62,074 nt of DNA from CAZUNO01 sp964621445 [NCBI: Candidatus Hadarchaeota archaeon] (GTDB lineage: Archaea; CAYQAE01; CAYVLA01), in contig CAZUNO010000017.1 of the NCBI GenBank assembly GCA_964621445.1, forward strand, positions 1 through 62,074. The letters run 5' to 3'. Below, piece after piece: positions 36,505 to 43,780 of the stretch. Position 1 is the first letter of the stretch, and each line of letters starts with the position of its first letter. The translations under genes and the position numbers were made by a program. The notes below the pieces were generated by a model. It had not been told where the DNA came from and did no database searches. It was given only the letters and a program-made list of their open reading frames with translations.

Positions 36505-36921
36505 ATGGTTACCTATAGCCAGAAATTCGGGAAGAAGACCAAGGGCGAGCTTGATTTCATCGACATAACCCGGGATGCACAGGAAGTGGTTCGGAGCTCA
36601 AAGGTGAGGGATGGCCTTCTCACCCTGTTCGTGCCTGGGGCAACTGCAGCCATAGTGGTAAATGAGAGTGAAAAGAGTATACTCCACGATTTCAAACAGG
36701 CAATAGAACACATGGTGCCAGAATCCGACAGTTATCGGCACGGCGAGAACGCCCGAAGCCACATCAGGGCCATGGCCCTGGGCCCTAGCGAGAGCATCCC
36801 AATCCGCGATCGGGATCTGGATATGGGTACCTGGCAATCGATATTTCTGGTGGAACTGGATGTTAGACCGAGAAATAGGGAGGTCCTTGCCCGGGTCGTG
36901 GGAACTAGCGCCGTACACTGA
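36505..36921 (+). CDS. YjbQ/UPF0047 family protein
   Basis: This 138-residue protein is a member of the YjbQ family, with the recognisable VNESEKSILHDFKQAI, SHIRAMALGPSESIPI and GTWQSIFLVELDVRPRNREV segments (each split here from a continuous core). YjbQ proteins are small trimeric barrels; secondary thiamine phosphate synthase activity has been reported for some. It starts four bases after ino1 and is likely co-transcribed. A second paralogue lies at 43090-43503. Confidence 0.9.
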   Translation: MVTYSQKFGKKTKGELDFIDITRDAQEVVRSSKVRDGLLTLFVPGATAAIVVNESEKSILHDFKQAIEHMVPESDSYRHGENARSHIRAMALGPSESIPIRDRDLDMGTWQSIFLVELDVRPRNREVLARVVGTSAVH

Positions 36922-36929
36922 GAGCCGGT

Positions 36930-37193
36930 TCATTCCTTCTTCTGGGGTATCTTTCTTCCGTCAACGATAACGAATTCCTTTACCACCTGGACGGCGTTAT
37001 AGGGAACGATGATGTTTCCATCATCGTCATGAAGCATGTTCTGAGTTACCTCGTCCTTGAAGGGACGAACGATCAAGGCGATCAATTCACCCGTGTTCTC
37101 GCTCATGGTGATGTCGTATAGCTCTCCAACTCTCTCGCCACCATCGGTGACGACTTCCTTGTCCCGAAGTTTGCTGGCTATGATGTTCGCCAA
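36930..37193 (-). CDS. PRC-barrel domain protein
   Basis: The 87-residue protein is a single PRC-barrel: ASKLRDKEVVTDGGERVGELYDI, then ELIALIVRPF and IIVPYNAVQVVKEFVIVD. Stand-alone archaeal PRC-barrel proteins are common; they resemble the RNA-binding RimM domain and the membrane-associated H subunit domain, and some take part in archaeal cell division through FtsZ/SepF-linked complexes. It stands alone between convergent YjbQ and its own upstream promoter space. Confidence 0.9.
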   Translation of the reverse strand: MANIIASKLRDKEVVTDGGERVGELYDITMSENTGELIALIVRPFKDEVTQNMLHDDDGNIIVPYNAVQVVKEFVIVDGRKIPQKKE

Positions 37194-37292
37194 TTTAAGA
37201 TCTCCTCGCGGCCGGTTTCCTCCCTCAAATGCGTTTTCGGTGTTTATATCTATTTCGTGAAATACCTTGTTCGTAGGGCATGGTCCCCCTGT

Positions 37293-39572
37293 TTACCGGG
37301 TGTATTCCAGTATTTCCCTGGAATATTGCTTTCCGAACTCGCCGCCGATCCTCCGGTACATGTTCATGATATCCCTGCTCACGCTGGCCCCTATCTTCTC
37401 CAAGGCCTCATCGAAGTGCTTCTTCTCAACCTGGTTGACCTCAATGTCCTCTCTTATGGCCAGCATGGCTGCCTCCCTACAGACGCTGGCCAGGTCGGAA
37501 CCCACGTAGCCCTCCGTCTTCCCGGCAATTGCATCCAGATCGATCTTATCGGAGAGGGGCATCTTCCTGGTGTGTACCTCCAGAACCTCTCTCCTCTCGC
37601 CACGATCGGGAGCCTCTATTAGCAACTGCCTATCTATCCTCCCCGGCCTTATCAAAGCGGGGTCTATTATGTCCGGCCGGTTGGTGGCCGCTATGACCAC
37701 CACGTCCTTGAGCTCCTCCAGACCATCCAGCTCCGTTAGCAGCTGGGTTACCATCCGTTCGCTCACGTGGGAGTCGGCCGAGGCCCCCCTCTTGGGGCAT
37801 ATCGCGTCCAGTTCATCCAGAAATATGATGGAGGGAGCGGCCTGTCTGGCCTTGCGGAAGGTCTCTCTGATGGCTTTCTCCGATTCACCAACCCATTTGG
37901 AGAGCACGGACGGCCCCTTGATGGAGATGAAGTTGGCGTCGCTTTCGTTGGCCACCGCCTTGGCAACCAGGGTTTTCCCGGTTCCGGGCGGACCGTAGAG
38001 CAATACCCCCTTTGGAGGGCTGATTCCCAGTCTCTTGAAGGTTTCAGGATAGGATAGAGGCCATTCTATGGTCTCCTTCAGCTCCCTCTTGGTTTCCGAT
38101 AGACCACCGATGTCATCCCAGGTCACCTTGGGTATCTCTATGAGGACCTCTCTCAGGGCCGATGGTTCGATGCTTCTGAGCGAGAGGTCGAAGTCCTCCC
38201 TCTTCACTATGAGTTTGTCCAAGATGTTGGAGGGAATCATGTCCTCCTCCAGGTTGATTTCAGGCAGGACACGTCTGAGGGCGCTCATGGCCGCTTCCTT
38301 ACACAGAGCTTCCAGGTCCGCGCCCACGAAGCCGTGGGTCCTGTCCGCCAGGGGTTCCAGGTCCACGTCATCGTCCAGGGGCATGCCCCTGGTGTGGATG
38401 TGCAATATCTCCTTTCTGCCCTGCCTGTCGGGCACCCCGATCTCGATCTCCCGGTCAAACCTTCCGGGCCTTCTTATGGCGGGGTCCAGGGCGTTCTCCC
38501 TGTTGGTCGCGCCTATTACCACGACCTTGCCCCTGGTCTTGAGGCCATCCATCAGTGAAAGTATCTGGGCCACGACCCGCCTCTCGACCTCGCCGGTCAC
38601 CTCCTCCCTCTTAGGTGCTATGGCGTCCAGCTCATCGACGAATATCACGCTAGGTGCGTTTTGTTCGGCCTCCTTGAACAGGTTCCGAATTCTCTTCTCT
38701 GATTCCCCATAGAACTTGCTCATTATCTCGGGGCCGGTTATGGATATGAAGTAGGCGTCGGCCTCGCTGGCCACCGCTCTGGCGATCAGTGTCTTGCCCG
38801 TACCGGGGGCCCCGTAGAGGAGCACGCCCTTGGGTGGCTCGATTCCCAGTCTGCCAAAGACCTCCGGATGCCGGAGGGGGAGTTCTATCATTTCCCGAAC
38901 TCTATTGATCTCCTCCCTCAGCCCCCCGATGTCGTCATAGGTGACGACGGTCATCATGCTCTCTCCTGACTCGGCGGGTTCGGGCCGGACGTCAACTACC
39001 GTCTTGCGGGTTATCTGGATAGGCCCCTTGGGTACCGTATTCACCACCTTGAATTGAAGCTCGGAGAGCCCGTATTGCCCTCCCTCACTCCCCGTGGAGA
39101 GGTCCCCGAAAAACCAATCGAATAGATTTGGCATCTCCTTGACCGTTTCCTGTCTCCTCCTGAGGCTGACCGGGGTCAGGATATCCCCCTGGACAAGGGC
39201 CCGTCCAAGCAGGGCGTTCTTCAGGTTCTGGGTGGAGGATGGTGCCTTAATGGTTCTATCCACTGGTGCAACTATGACCTTTCTGGCCTGCTTGGGTTTT
39301 ACCTCCTGGATCTCAACGCTTTCTCCCAGACCGGCTCCAGCGTTGAACCTGGTCAGGCCATCCAGGCGTATGGTTCGAAGCTTACGGTCCGAGGGCAGGG
39401 GTTCTCCAACTATGGAGACGGTGCTCCTCTTACCGGATATCTGCACGACGCTGCCGGTGGTTAGGGACAGTTCCTTGTTGACTGCTGGGTCTATCCACAC
39501 GATGCCCTTTCCGGCATCACCGGTTTTGACCTCGGCAACCTTTAAAGTAATCTTGGGTGATTTCTCTGGCAA
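37293..39572 (-). CDS. cdc48: Cdc48/p97/VAT-type AAA ATPase
   Basis: The 759-residue protein has a double-psi barrel N domain (about 1-190), a D1 AAA domain with Walker A GAPGTGKT and Walker [11 protein letters not shown], and a D2 domain with GPPGTGKT and [10 protein letters not shown], each followed by the arginine-finger region RRPGRFDR or LIRPGRIDR. Archaeal Cdc48/VAT unfolds proteins for the proteasome. The start is TTG. The C terminus ends LEYTR and lacks the hydrophobic-Tyr-X motif used for proteasome docking. It is divergent from larC. Confidence 0.97.
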   Translation of the reverse strand: MPEKSPKITLKVAEVKTGDAGKGIVWIDPAVNKELSLTTGSVVQISGKRSTVSIVGEPLPSDRKLRTIRLDGLTRFNAGAGLGESVEIQEVKPKQARKVIVAPVDRTIKAPSSTQNLKNALLGRALVQGDILTPVSLRRRQETVKEMPNLFDWFFGDLSTGSEGGQYGLSELQFKVVNTVPKGPIQITRKTVVDVRPEPAESGESMMTVVTYDDIGGLREEINRVREMIELPLRHPEVFGRLGIEPPKGVLLYGAPGTGKTLIARAVASEADAYFISITGPEIMSKFYGESEKRIRNLFKEAEQNAPSVIFVDELDAIAPKREEVTGEVERRVVAQILSLMDGLKTRGKVVVIGATNRENALDPAIRRPGRFDREIEIGVPDRQGRKEILHIHTRGMPLDDDVDLEPLADRTHGFVGADLEALCKEAAMSALRRVLPEINLEEDMIPSNILDKLIVKREDFDLSLRSIEPSALREVLIEIPKVTWDDIGGLSETKRELKETIEWPLSYPETFKRLGISPPKGVLLYGPPGTGKTLVAKAVANESDANFISIKGPSVLSKWVGESEKAIRETFRKARQAAPSIIFLDELDAICPKRGASADSHVSERMVTQLLTELDGLEELKDVVVIAATNRPDIIDPALIRPGRIDRQLLIEAPDRGERREVLEVHTRKMPLSDKIDLDAIAGKTEGYVGSDLASVCREAAMLAIREDIEVNQVEKKHFDEALEKIGASVSRDIMNMYRRIGGEFGKQYSREILEYTR

Positions 39573-39617
39573 GTAGATTTACACCTCTACGGTATCTTGA
39601 CACATATTTGTTGGAGC

Positions 39618-39651
39618 ACCTATTTATCGGTATTCACCATCAGTGGTGAAT
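39618..39651. promoter_or_regulatory. divergent promoter with 8-bp inverted repeat between cdc48 and larC
   Basis: ATTCACCA-TCAG-TGGTGAAT at 39632-39651 is a perfect eight-base inverted repeat. It sits beside CTATTTATC (39620-39628), which can act as a TATA box in either direction. For larC the repeat would lie between TATA and the transcription start, a usual place for a repressor site. The binding protein is unknown. Confidence 0.5.
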
Positions 39652-39715
39652 GCAACTTCCTGTCCACTGTGGAAAGCTTGATAAGTTAAATCGCTCACCC
39701 AAAAGGGTGACCGGA

Positions 39716-40906
39716 ATGAAATCAGGGGATACGAACGCGGTAATAATCGACTGTCATCACGCGGGAATAGCAGGGAACATGCTTTTGGGGGCCCTTTTGG
39801 ATATGGGAGCAGAGGAGGGGAAGGTTAGGGACGAGATCCTGAGATGTACCAGCCAGGCTGGCCAGGTTAACATGGAGGTCACGCCCGTTAGGCGGGCCTC
39901 GGTGAGCTGCTTGAAGGTAGAATTTGGCTTCAAGGCATCGGGGCATGTCCATATGGAGGAATGCCTGGAGAAGGCATCCGACCCCTGGGTCCGGGAACGG
40001 GCCATCAAGGTCTTTAACACCCTCCAGGAGGCGGAGTCAAGTGTCCATGGCAAGGAACATGGTCACCACCCACATCTTCACGAGGTGGGCCGACTGGATG
40101 CCGTGGCGGACATCGTGGGCTGTCTGACTGCATGGAAGGATCTGGGCTTGGACCGTGTTGATGGATTCTCTACCTCGGTTGCCGTTGGTGGTGGCCAGGT
40201 GAAGTTCTCACACGGGTCCTTCCCGGTGCCCGCTCCAGCCACCCTTGAGATACTGCGGGGAGTTCCCATGATAATGGGGGGAGAAAGGGAACTGGCGACT
40301 CCCACCGGTGCCTCCCTGTTGGTCAACCTGGTACAGGAGTTCAATGATTCCCTGGCCATAACACCGATCAAGATAGGTATGGGGGCCGGATCCGATATGG
40401 AGGATTTCCTGAACGCCACCCGGGTGATGACGGGCTGGGTTGACGAGAATCTGGGCGACAGGGTTGACGTCATAGAGACCAGCGTTGATGATGTGACCCC
40501 GGAACATCTCGCCTATTGTTCGCAGAAATTGATGACTGAAGGAGCTCTTGACGTTAGCATCATACCCTCAAGCATGAAAAAGGGACGTCTTGGCAATCTG
40601 GTGAAGGTGATATCGGTACCCGGGAAAACCGGAGCCCTTTGCGATCTCCTGCTGGAGGAGACGGGCTCCCTGGGAGCGCGTGTTCACAGGGACGTTGAGC
40701 GGAGAAAGCTGGAAAGGGAGATCCTGGATGTGGAAACGGAGCTTGGTGGACGTAAGTGGGAGATCAGGGTCAAGATAGGAAGAGGTAGAGGGGGACAGAT
40801 TTTGAGCGCCAAACCGGAATATGATGATGTGGCTGCTATATGCGAGGAGACGGGCCTAAGTCCGTTTCAGGTTTCGCGTGCCATTTTGAGAGAACTCGAG
40901 TTATAG
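39716..40906 (+). CDS. larC: LarC-family nickel insertion protein (DUF111)
   Basis: The protein (about 396 residues) belongs to the LarC family, which inserts nickel into the pincer nucleotide cofactor in a CTP-dependent reaction. CHHAGIAGNMLLGALLD at the start, a His-rich HGKEHGHHPHLHEVGRLDAVADIVG region (split here over about residues 122-146), and VETSVDDVTPEHLAY (as IETSVDD) are typical. The ATG at 39716 follows GGGTGACCGGA and is better than an upstream in-frame start at 39650. No larB, larE or lactate racemase gene is nearby. Confidence 0.9.
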   Translation: MKSGDTNAVIIDCHHAGIAGNMLLGALLDMGAEEGKVRDEILRCTSQAGQVNMEVTPVRRASVSCLKVEFGFKASGHVHMEECLEKASDPWVRERAIKVFNTLQEAESSVHGKEHGHHPHLHEVGRLDAVADIVGCLTAWKDLGLDRVDGFSTSVAVGGGQVKFSHGSFPVPAPATLEILRGVPMIMGGERELATPTGASLLVNLVQEFNDSLAITPIKIGMGAGSDMEDFLNATRVMTGWVDENLGDRVDVIETSVDDVTPEHLAYCSQKLMTEGALDVSIIPSSMKKGRLGNLVKVISVPGKTGALCDLLLEETGSLGARVHRDVERRKLEREILDVETELGGRKWEIRVKIGRGRGGQILSAKPEYDDVAAICEETGLSPFQVSRAILRELEL

Positions 40907-41058
40907 GGCTGGAGTTTCGGGTGCCATTGATGGGGACCGGCCAGTGGTATGAGATTATTTATTAGAAAGGCATTCATTTTTATATTGGAGTAAGTGGGGC
41001 AAACTAGTTTACGTGACCGGGTGCAGATTAGTGCCCATCCTCTAAGGAGGAGCCTAAA

Positions 41059-41661
41059 ATGGGAGATTTGAAGATCGCCTACAGAAACATAAAAAGGAGG
41101 GCATTCTCCGCAAGCCTGACCATAATTGGAGTTATGGTCGGTATAGCCTTTTTCCTATACGTAGCATACATAATAATGGGTTTTGGCGGCACCATGGCCG
41201 CCAACGCGACCACGAACCAGACCGCTGGTGCAGAAGAGGCCGGTCTACAACCCTATCATATACTTCAGATGGTGGTAATTCTCAGCGTGGCCACTGTAGG
41301 AGTGACCAGTACCATGTTCATGTCCGTCACCCAGAGGACACGTGAAATCGGAATAATGAAGGCTCTTGGCTTCTCCTCGAGATCGGTTCTCAACATATTC
41401 ATGGTGGAATCCCTTCTTTTGGGTGCCATTGGAGGCGTCATAGGATGCCTAGCTGGCTTCGTGTTAACCTGGTTCAGGAATGCCTACATACTACCGGAGA
41501 ATATGCAGGTCGCGGGATCGGCGTTAATTTCGAACTTTGCCTGGCCCCTGGTTCCCCTGGGCATTTTGTTGGCCGTAGTACTGGCCGGAATCGCAGGCTT
41601 CGTACCCTCAAGAAGAGGTGCAAATATGGACCCGGAGGTGGCACTTTACTATGAGTGGTGA
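41059..41661 (+). CDS. compact FtsX/MacB-type ABC transporter permease
   Basis: The 200-residue membrane protein has four transmembrane helices (about 17-40, 67-90, 114-140 and 158-182) and the family signature QRTREIGIMKALGFSSRSVLNIFMVESLL. Members of this family normally carry a large extracytoplasmic domain of 150 or more residues after the first helix; here only about 25 residues separate helices 1 and 2. It follows a TATA element (40977-40987) and an AAGGAGGAG ribosome-binding site. The ATPase gene overlaps its 3' end by 11 bases. It is likely a mechanotransmission or export complex of minimal size; the substrate is unknown. Confidence 0.85.
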   Translation: MGDLKIAYRNIKRRAFSASLTIIGVMVGIAFFLYVAYIIMGFGGTMAANATTNQTAGAEEAGLQPYHILQMVVILSVATVGVTSTMFMSVTQRTREIGIMKALGFSSRSVLNIFMVESLLLGAIGGVIGCLAGFVLTWFRNAYILPENMQVAGSALISNFAWPLVPLGILLAVVLAGIAGFVPSRRGANMDPEVALYYEW

Positions 41662-42511
41662 AGTAGTTAGGAGACACAAGGTTGCGACCACCAAATCTGG
41701 TGAGGAGAAGGCAGATTCGGCCCCCAGGCGAAGGCAGCATGATAGATCCAAGGACCGCAGGTTCAGGTGGGTAATCGAGGGGTACGACCTTCGCAAGATC
41801 TTCCAGATAGGTAACACTACCATAAACGCCTGTGATGGCATAAGCGTCAAACTTAGGCGTGGTGAGTTCGTGGCCATCGTAGGACCTTCAGGGTCGGGGA
41901 AGTCAACCCTGCTGAGCCTCCTGGGAGGTCTATCCCATCCCACGGAGGGTAGGGTCTTTATCGATGGAATTGACATCACAAGAGGTTTCCTGGGGAGCGA
42001 GTTCTCCATACTGCCCACCGTACGTCGTAAGAAGATAGGCTTCGTTTTCCAGTTCTTCAATCTAATACCAGTGCTTTCCGCGGTTGAGAACGTCGAGTTA
42101 CCGATGATGTTCGAGACCGTGGAGAAAATGCCCGAGATGGAGAGAAGGGAACGGGCGGTCAGCCTTTTGGAGTCCGTGGGTCTTTCCGAGAGAATGGGCC
42201 ACATCCCATCCGAGCTTAGCGGAGGCCAGAGACAGAGGGTGGCCATTGCCAGAGCTCTCGCAAACGAGCCTTCCATAGTCCTCGCCGACGAGCCAACGGG
42301 AAATCTGGATTCGGCTACGGGTCGAATGATAGTCCAGATAATGAAGAGGCTGAATGAGGAGAAGAGAGTAACCTTTCTGATAACCACTCACGACCTGAAG
42401 ATCGCCAGGTGGGCGGACAGAGTGCTCTATCTCACCGACGGCAAGATCTCGGACGAGAGGATCAGTGCCGAGGAGGTCGTGGGGAAGAGCGGCGAGAAAG
42501 ATCTTCAGTAA
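41651..42511 (+). CDS. ABC transporter ATPase, MacB/LolD type
   Basis: The 286-residue protein has Walker A GPSGSGKST, the Q loop FQFFNLIPVLSAVENV, signature LSGGQRQR and Walker B IVLADEPTGNLD, the pattern of the LolD/MacB group. A basic N-terminal extension of about 40 residues precedes the ATPase core. The ATG at 41651 overlaps the permease stop, so the two genes are translationally coupled and form one exporter. A frame start at 41618 is less likely. Confidence 0.94.
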   Translation: MSGEVVRRHKVATTKSGEEKADSAPRRRQHDRSKDRRFRWVIEGYDLRKIFQIGNTTINACDGISVKLRRGEFVAIVGPSGSGKSTLLSLLGGLSHPTEGRVFIDGIDITRGFLGSEFSILPTVRRKKIGFVFQFFNLIPVLSAVENVELPMMFETVEKMPEMERRERAVSLLESVGLSERMGHIPSELSGGQRQRVAIARALANEPSIVLADEPTGNLDSATGRMIVQIMKRLNEEKRVTFLITTHDLKIARWADRVLYLTDGKISDERISAEEVVGKSGEKDLQ

Positions 42512-42520
42512 AGTGAGAGT

Positions 42521-43030
42521 TTGAAGCCCGATTTGGCGCCTCTCTCAGGGGACAGCGGGGATATCAGGATAAGAAAGGTTCGATCCAGAGATCTACTGGA
42601 AGTCATGTCCATAAACCGAAAGTCCTTCGTTCTTCCCTATGGTTCCTCTGTTTTCCGGGAGTTCGTGAGGGAGCATAAGGATACCTTTCTGGTCGCCGAG
42701 CTGGGAGGGCAGCTAACCGGGTATTCGATGTCCAGGATAGCCAAGAAGATAGATATCCGGGGTCTGGGGATTAAAAAGATAGGCCATATCATGTCCTTTG
42801 CCGTCCACCCCGATTTCCGAAGAAGGGGTATTGGAAAGGTCCTGCTGGGGAGGACGATAGAAAATCTTGTCGACAAGGGTGTGGGCACCATACACCTGGA
42901 GGTAAGAATGAGCAACCGCTTGGCCATGAAGGTCTACCAGCAGTTTGGCTTCCGGAGGGAGAGGATACTGGAAGGTTACTATAGCGATGGGGAGGATGCA
43001 ATCCTCATGGGCAAAAAAATCGAGGGTTGA
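42521..43030 (+). CDS. RimI/Ard1-like N-terminal acetyltransferase
   Basis: The 169-residue GNAT protein has the acetyl-CoA site VHPDFRRRGIGKVLLGRTI and the RimI-like LEVRMSNRLAMKVYQQFGFRRERILEGYYSDGEDAILM segment (each listed in part from the core). Archaeal members acetylate protein N termini. The TTG start comes nine bases after the ABC ATPase stop, so it may be co-transcribed with the exporter. Confidence 0.92.
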   Translation: MKPDLAPLSGDSGDIRIRKVRSRDLLEVMSINRKSFVLPYGSSVFREFVREHKDTFLVAELGGQLTGYSMSRIAKKIDIRGLGIKKIGHIMSFAVHPDFRRRGIGKVLLGRTIENLVDKGVGTIHLEVRMSNRLAMKVYQQFGFRRERILEGYYSDGEDAILMGKKIEG

Positions 43031-43089
43031 TGGGCCAATCCAAGAATATTTAATAGAAGAGATGGGGGCCTCATACTGGCCTGAGAATC

Positions 43090-43503
43090 TTGGCCGTGTT
43101 CAATAATGAGTACGTCTTTGCCACCAAGGGCGAGATTGACATATTGGATATAACCGATTACGTGACCTCTTCGGTAACCGAGTCCAAGCTACTGAATGGG
43201 TCCGCGACCATCTTCACGCCCGAGGAGAACTGTGCGCTTATCATAATGGAGTACGAGAGTGGGCTGGTTCAGGACCTCAAGAAGGAGATCGGAAAGCTGG
43301 TTCCGCAGGATGAGGGTTACATACATGATACCATCGATGACGATGCGCATTCACATCTACGTACTTCGCTATTGGGAAGCAGTCTTTCAATTCCCTTTAT
43401 CAATGGCAATCTTTGCCTGGGCGCCTGGCAACAGGTCCTATTCATAGAACTAGGGAAAAGACCTAACACCAGGAAGATTATAGTGCAGGTGTTGGGAGAA
43501 TAG
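43090..43503 (+). CDS. YjbQ/UPF0047 family protein, second copy
   Basis: The 137-residue protein is a second YjbQ paralogue with the core segments IMEYESGLVQDLKKEI, DDDAHSHLRTSLLGSS and GAWQQVLFIELGKRP. It differs considerably from the copy at 36505-36921, so the two may have different substrates. The start is TTG. It precedes the Trm112-like gene by ten bases. Confidence 0.88.
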   Translation: MAVFNNEYVFATKGEIDILDITDYVTSSVTESKLLNGSATIFTPEENCALIIMEYESGLVQDLKKEIGKLVPQDEGYIHDTIDDDAHSHLRTSLLGSSLSIPFINGNLCLGAWQQVLFIELGKRPNTRKIIVQVLGE

Positions 43504-43513
43504 GTGATACGAA

Positions 43514-43777
43514 ATGAGCGAAAAGAAGGAGAGGGTAATCAGCAAGGAGCTCCTGGACATCCTGGCCTGTCCCTTCTGCAAGGGTGACATCAGTCTGGAA
43601 GGGGAGGAGCTGGTATCGGAATGCGGACTCCGGTACAAGATAGAGGACGGGATTCCCCACATGCTATACCCCATATGCCCCGACTGCAAGATCGAAACCG
43701 AGATGGTTGAGGAAAACGACGAGTTCGAATTCGTTTGCAGGGAATGTGGGAAGAAGCTCCATGATAAGAGGGGATAG
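43514..43777 (+). CDS. Trm112-like zinc protein with an extra zinc ribbon
   Basis: The N-terminal 50 residues match Trm112/UPF0434: ISKELLDILACPFCKGD, then CGLRYKIEDGIPHML. The C-terminal part adds a second Cys pair set, CPDC and CREC, likely a zinc ribbon, giving 87 residues in all. Archaeal Trm112 activates several SAM methyltransferases, including tRNA guanine-10 enzymes; a Trm-G10 gene is present at 49859. The link between the two is inference. Confidence 0.85.
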   Translation: MSEKKERVISKELLDILACPFCKGDISLEGEELVSECGLRYKIEDGIPHMLYPICPDCKIETEMVEENDEFEFVCRECGKKLHDKRG

Positions 43778-43780
43778 CTG

